A stretch of DNA of 64,000 nt from Acanthacorydalis orientalis (Eukaryota; Arthropoda; Insecta; Megaloptera; Corydalidae): assembly GCA_034766995.1 (NCBI GenBank), contig CM068314.1, positions 25,769,108 through 25,833,107 of the forward strand. Reading direction: 5' to 3'. Within the stretch, counting starts at the first letter, position 1. Each line of letters starts with the position of its first letter. The notes beneath the pieces were generated by a model. The model ran no database searches. It was not told the DNA's origin and saw only the letters and a list, made by a program, of their open reading frames with translations. The translations under genes were made by a program, and so were the position numbers. This document shows positions 60,853 to 64,000 of the stretch, piece by piece.

Positions 60853-62607
60853 GCAAATATGTGTGTATATTTTTTGAGTTGATATATAAAAATGTTCAAC
60901 TAGAAAAAAGTTTACATAATATAATATAGTAGAAAAATAATATGATATAATAATTCCATTAATATAGTATTTTTAAATAGTATTTAATATAATTGAAAGT
61001 AATTTAATTTTAGAACCTAAAAGTTTTAACACTATTATTATTCACCTAAATTAATATTTATTTATATAAATATATTGTATTTTTTGAAACTCTGCTGAAG
61101 TGTATTTTATTTTTTTAATAGTGAATGAAGTCTGAAAATAAGTTTAAATAAAATTCTGTTTCCTTTTTGTTCTAGGTATGTACGACAACTAAATTGAAAA
61201 TCAATATCATTGCTACTGAATAAGTCTGTAAGTATTTGTATTTCTATAATAAGTTTGAATTCGAATTCGCATTTTGTTTATTAACAAAATGATTGCCTTT
61301 CGGGCTAAAAGAAGATATATAAAAATTCTATCTTGACAATATAGTAAAATAAATTCACTTTAAATACAAACCTCAACTTTTACCTTTTTGTAAGCATATG
61401 AAAAATAAACTTTCAATTCCATTTCCGAATTTTATCTTCCATTATAAAATTATTTTCGCCGTAAATAATGTTTTTTAGTAATACTTTTATTAAAAAAAAC
61501 AATTAAATGTAATTTCGTTATAATCTACTGTAATTTGAATACTAAATTCATAATATCTGTAACAAAAATATATTTTGTTAAAAAGTATCTCTAAAAAATT
61601 TTATTTTCCTAGTGGAAAATTAGTAAATTAATATTAAAAAAGTATTTAAAGTATCAACTACAATTGTGTATAATTTTTCTCAAAAATATGTCATATGCAT
61701 TCATATATTTAAAAAAGAAAGAACTTACTCAAAGTTAATATAGTTAATAAATATGTGTAGAAATGTCGGAAAGAAATATTCTGTAATAATTGCTAACACT
61801 ATATTTTATATAATATTCGATTTTATAACGATGATTAATTAAAATATAAACACGCAGGAAACATGTTTTAATGAAAAAAATAACTTTTTCAAAAAAATGT
61901 AAAGTTTATGTTATACAGCCGATAAAAATATTTTTTAATTGAACAATTTTGTTTTCATATTTTATTATAAATTGAAATAGAAACAAATAAAAAACAAACA
62001 AGAATAAAACACCATGTATTTAATAATAAGTTATAAAATATTAACATTTAAAAAATAATTCATCTTTATTCTTCATAAGAAAATGTATTTTTTTTGTGTG
62101 TAATAGATTATAACATGCATTGCATGAAGTAAGTACATTTTCTAATGTTATTTTCATGTATCGCTCACTATACGTACTTCTATCGAAAGTCGGAAATGGC
62201 AGAAAAAACTTGATACATCGCTATCTGCAAAATACGTACATTAACCTGTACTTAAAGTTCTTAATGTTAGCATCAGTGTATACGTGTCGTTCTCGGTAGA
62301 TTACAGAAGTTATATGGACCCCAAATGATTTGAGAACACATTCTCAAGTAGTTCATGGTGTCTGATTTTTTCTCTCGTTTTCAACTATCTATTATTAAAG
62401 GTAATATGCACGTTTACGCCATTATTCAGTTTAATTTCATTATGTGTTATTTATTAATCAGCCAGAGTATCACGATTTTTTCATATTTTACCAAGGAAAC
62501 ACAAAAAGAGACTTACACAATGGTTTCTCATCTTTTTTTATTATATACTATCTATGCAAACACTGAAAAGGTTTACATAAATTTTGTATTATTTATTTAT
62601 AGTAGTA

Positions 62608-62611
<4 letters not shown>

Positions 62612-62658
<47 letters not shown>

Positions 62659-62659
62659 T

Positions 62660-62713
<54 letters not shown>

Positions 62714-62740
62714 CAAATGTACATATATATATATATATAT
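62612..62740. repeat. (TA)n microsatellite, three blocks
   Basis: Three TA tracts separated by near-mirror spacers CACATTTACA and CATACAAATGTACA. Confidence 0.95.
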
Positions 62741-62991
62741 TTGTATGCTGTTTTTGTATTTTTAAAACTTTTTGTTACGATAAGTCATAATAAAAATGGG
62801 GAAATTTTTATTACTGTATAAAATTTGTTTCTAACTTTTTTATTGCATATTTAATTTTTTAGATACATCGTTACTACTATGTAATGTATATTTTATTGTT
62901 GTTGTTTGTATTCTGAAGTCAGATTTAATATAAATTGACTCTTAAATGTATATACTCTAATCAAAATATCTTCCTTATCTACATATGCAAG

Positions 62992-63060
<69 letters not shown>

Positions 63061-63084
63061 ATTGTGTGTATGCATGCGTGCGTG
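62992..63084. repeat. (TA)n(TG)n microsatellite
   Basis: About 62 bp of TA then GTGTATGCATGCG units. Confidence 0.95.
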
Positions 63085-63849
63085 TTCATATGAGAGTAAA
63101 TTTGAAAGTTTTGATATGAGATTTCATTCGATTGACATCAAAGACGAGGCAATTTCATATTTTGTTTATTTGTCAATAAACTACTCTAGTTTCAATATTT
63201 TCGAACTGTACACATTTTGAGATTTCTCTTGTTCCAATGATAGTTATTTCATCACTGGATTTTGTATGTGACGAACAAGTTTGTTACAAGTAAATTAAGA
63301 GTTATATTAATCTATGTACTGGTATTGAATCTTACACTGGTTTGAATCTGTTAGGAAGAATTTATTATGTTTTGTAAGAAATTATATATGTGAAAGTAAC
63401 TTTATACTTCTTGTTCGACTAAAGAGAAATTTTAATATTTCTCTTTCGTTTGAAATTTTTACTTTATATTTGCGAGAAATTTTACTCGTATAAAATATTC
63501 ATAAATAAATTCATTCAGAATCTGAATAAAATTAAAATAAGTTTGTTTTTATGAAATAATTTTTGAAACATTTCAAATAAACATGCACCGTAATTGAATA
63601 TATAAATATTAAATAATGGAAAGTTAAATCGTATAGTGTAAACTTTATTCTCATTTTCTAGTAAGCAATAATAAAAATAAATATACCGTTATCCCCAGGA
63701 ATAAGTTTTCACTCTTATAAAAGTACTAAGAAAACTTCGAATACAAAGAGACGTTCATAACATTATATCGCAGTTGTGATACAAAATTCCATTCGAAAAT
63801 AAAAGGGGAGGCGGAGTGAAACTAGAAGAAAAACTGTACGAAATGACAC

Positions 63850-64000
63850 AAAATGGTTTCTTGTGTACCACGTGCACAAAATGGCTTCTAATCATTCCGG
63901 CGACAAACGAACGAATCGTTGTCTGCCTAGTCATGACTGCCATACCCTGATCAGAGAGGATCGAACCACGACCCCTAGTGTAACACACTTGGTGCACTGC
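63850..64000 (-). repeat. tRNA-derived SINE head, cut by the window end
   Basis: Minus strand from the window edge reads GCAGTGCACC (end of an A box, 64000-63991), then GGTCGTGGTTCGATCC (B box, 63973-63958), then CTCTGATCAGGGTATGGC. The GTGGTTCGA core and spacing match the SINE at 51.8 kb. The 5' part of the A box lies outside the window. An 80-codon frame over the same stretch is incidental. Confidence 0.55.

Larger units (their letters stand above)
60200..63780. other. AT-rich desert, no gene seen
   Basis: Noncoding with microsatellites. 62.16-62.36 kb is slightly less AT-rich, without structure. The 136-codon plus frame at 62355-62765 gains its length from TA repeats. Confidence 0.5.

Noticed and set aside
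62355..62765. 136-codon plus frame
   Set aside because: Nearly half comes from TA tracts. The remainder is hydrophobic and random-looking with no domain.
1..64000. CRISPR array, rRNA genes, bacterial operons or organelle genome
   Set aside because: No spaced direct repeats of CRISPR type, no rRNA-like blocks and no dense coding. The content is that of an animal nuclear genome.

Overview
The window is 64 kb of very AT-rich animal nuclear DNA (roughly three quarters A+T by eye, not computed). It has no complete protein-coding gene that I can defend. Most open frames are short. Many are artefacts of (TA)n microsatellites, which read as Tyr-Ile repeats in every frame. Mariner transposon remnants, tRNA-derived SINE heads, compound (CA)n(TA)n microsatellites and small GC-richer islands in an AT desert point to a metazoan. 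The mariner subfamilies and short GC-rich islands would fit an arthropod, possibly an insect such as a hymenopteran, but that is inference.

Layout. 1-9.4 kb is desert with two GC-rich islands: 2.07-2.72 kb, with the longest open frame on the minus strand, and 5.74-6.16 kb, with a TATA-like element and paired CAGCTG E-boxes. 9.4-15 kb holds a short unknown minus frame, a 30-bp perfect palindrome, a degenerate tRNA-like SINE head and two mariner remnants (12.4 and 13.05-13.61 kb). 15-25.7 kb is mostly desert with two weak islands (19.2 and 20.5 kb). 25.8-29 kb has a GC-richer island, a second copy of the 13-kb mariner derivative sitting between TA tracts, and one pair of a dispersed repeat. 31-36 kb has a candidate terminal exon on the minus strand (31.05-31.27 kb), a second dispersed repeat pair and a promoter-like island at 34.1-34.6 kb. 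37.4-40 kb contains several islands and a third, different mariner relic (38.47-38.94 kb). 45-50 kb has GC-raised islands without a recognisable product. 51.7-53.4 kb has two SINE heads and an unknown island. 59.76-60.17 kb holds a decayed but clearly coding-like minus-strand segment. The window ends inside another SINE head.

The most substantive observations are: (1) two mariner copies that share the same internal deletion, suggesting a mobilised short nonautonomous family; (2) mariner relics placed in or directly against (TA)n tracts; (3) dispersed repeats that begin next to (TA)n tracts; (4) a frameshifted coding relic at 59.8-60.2 kb; (5) a set of tRNA-like SINE heads. No gene network can be reconstructed: the window reads as intergenic or very long intronic DNA with a few isolated exon or promoter candidates.
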